Shown: piece after piece, positions 63,906 through 64,000 of the stretch
Layout: each line of letters opens with the position of its first letter
Position numbering within the stretch: position 1 is the stretch's first letter
Assembly (NCBI GenBank): GCA_965201085.1
Contig: CBDAVS010000010.1
Span: 1-64,000, forward strand
Direction of reading: 5' to 3'
Source of the DNA: JAPOUP01 sp965201085
Lineage (GTDB): Bacteria; Pseudomonadota; Alphaproteobacteria; Rhodobacterales; Rhodobacteraceae
Length of the DNA stretch: 64,000 nt
The notes under the pieces: generated by a model
The model's database searches: none
Seen by the model: only the letters and a program-made list of their open reading frames with translations
Told to the model about the DNA's origin: nothing
Made by a program: the position numbers and the translations under genes

Positions 63906-64000
63906 CATCTCGATGGGAACCGGGCCGCCGTTCAGCCGAGCACGGTAAACCATCACGCTCTCCGCGACGCGCATGACATAGTTGCGGGTTTCACGAAACG
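63882..64000 (-). CDS. Lytic murein transglycosylase, C-terminal end (partial)
   Basis: The minus-strand frame enters from the right edge as FRETRNYVMRVAESVMVYRA and ends RLNGGPVPIEMSKLLKGR before TAA (63882-63884). The sequence P/xFRETRNYVxRV followed by YRARL is characteristic of the end of soluble lytic transglycosylases (Slt type), which cleave peptidoglycan. Only about 38 codons are visible. Confidence 0.75.
   Translation of the reverse strand, partial: FRETRNYVMRVAESVMVYRARLNGGPVPIEMSKLLKGR

Overview
The window reads as an alphaproteobacterial chromosome, most likely Rhodobacterales-like. The pointers are a Porin_4-type porin, aerobic-type cobalamin genes (CobH/I/L/M/N/W) with CbtAB, a CysD/CysNC pair, a fused CbiG-CobJ and a marine-style glycine-betaine transporter behind a DUF1989-GcvT demethylase-like gene. 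Housekeeping genes (fmt, def, smc, a lytic transglycosylase end) are intact and of moderately high GC. They are interspersed with many insertion sequences and freshly broken genes, so the genome looks IS-expanded and in early decay; a host-associated lifestyle is possible but is inference only.

Layout. 0-7 kb: an adenine methyltransferase-HNH gene split by an IS30-family element, then two surface-lipoprotein genes with TbpB/FHbp-like C-termini, a small coiled-coil gene and a porin. 7.8-9.6 kb: ISNCY-family element, copy 1, truncating a RecQ-like helicase pseudogene. 10.9-17.1 kb: fmt, def, a MalY/PatB-type C-S lyase, cysD and cysNC. 17.1-22.7 kb: a junkyard of a decayed IS5 copy, IS66/ISAs1-like remnants, an AT-rich gene stump, truncated ISNCY copy 2, a Fic gene and a 5'-nucleotidase remnant. 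23-30 kb: a DUF1989-GcvT gene split by an intact IS5-family element, followed by proVWX-like betaine uptake genes. 30.2-31.5 kb: decayed IS30 copy 2. 31.5-41.9 kb: cobalamin genes cobM, cbiG-cobJ, cobI, cobL, cobH, cbiX and a small coupled ORF on the minus strand, then a glutathionyl-hydroquinone reductase, a DUF1636 gene, cobC and cbiB/cobD on the plus strand. 42.0-45.7 kb: ISNCY copy 3 with 7-bp target duplications, a SLOG-domain pseudogene and a broken DUF433/DUF5615 toxin-antitoxin-like module. 45.9-49.4 kb: smc. 49.7-56.4 kb: a minus-strand operon of a COG0523-DUF1826 metal GTPase and a five-gene nickel/peptide/opine-type ABC importer, with an operator-like palindrome and a divergent Rrf2-type regulator. 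57.1-63.9 kb: a cobalamin riboswitch leading cbtB, cbtA, cobW, a GNAT gene and cobN. The right edge holds the end of a lytic transglycosylase gene.

How it fits together: two blocks serve corrin-ring synthesis, cobalt uptake/insertion and lower-loop assembly; a separate metal-uptake operon lies between them; sulfate activation and C-S lyase genes adjoin; betaine uptake is coupled to a probable methyl-transfer enzyme now broken by IS5.

The most unusual signal is how the insertion sequences decay. The dead IS5 copy differs from the intact one almost only by A/T to G/C changes (about 47 against 4 in my hand alignment of roughly 560 bp). Non-IS pseudogenes in the same window instead carry ordinary frameshifts and nonsense codons. 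The two IS30 copies both carry Gly where the catalytic Glu of the DD(33)E triad should be, which fits the same direction of change.
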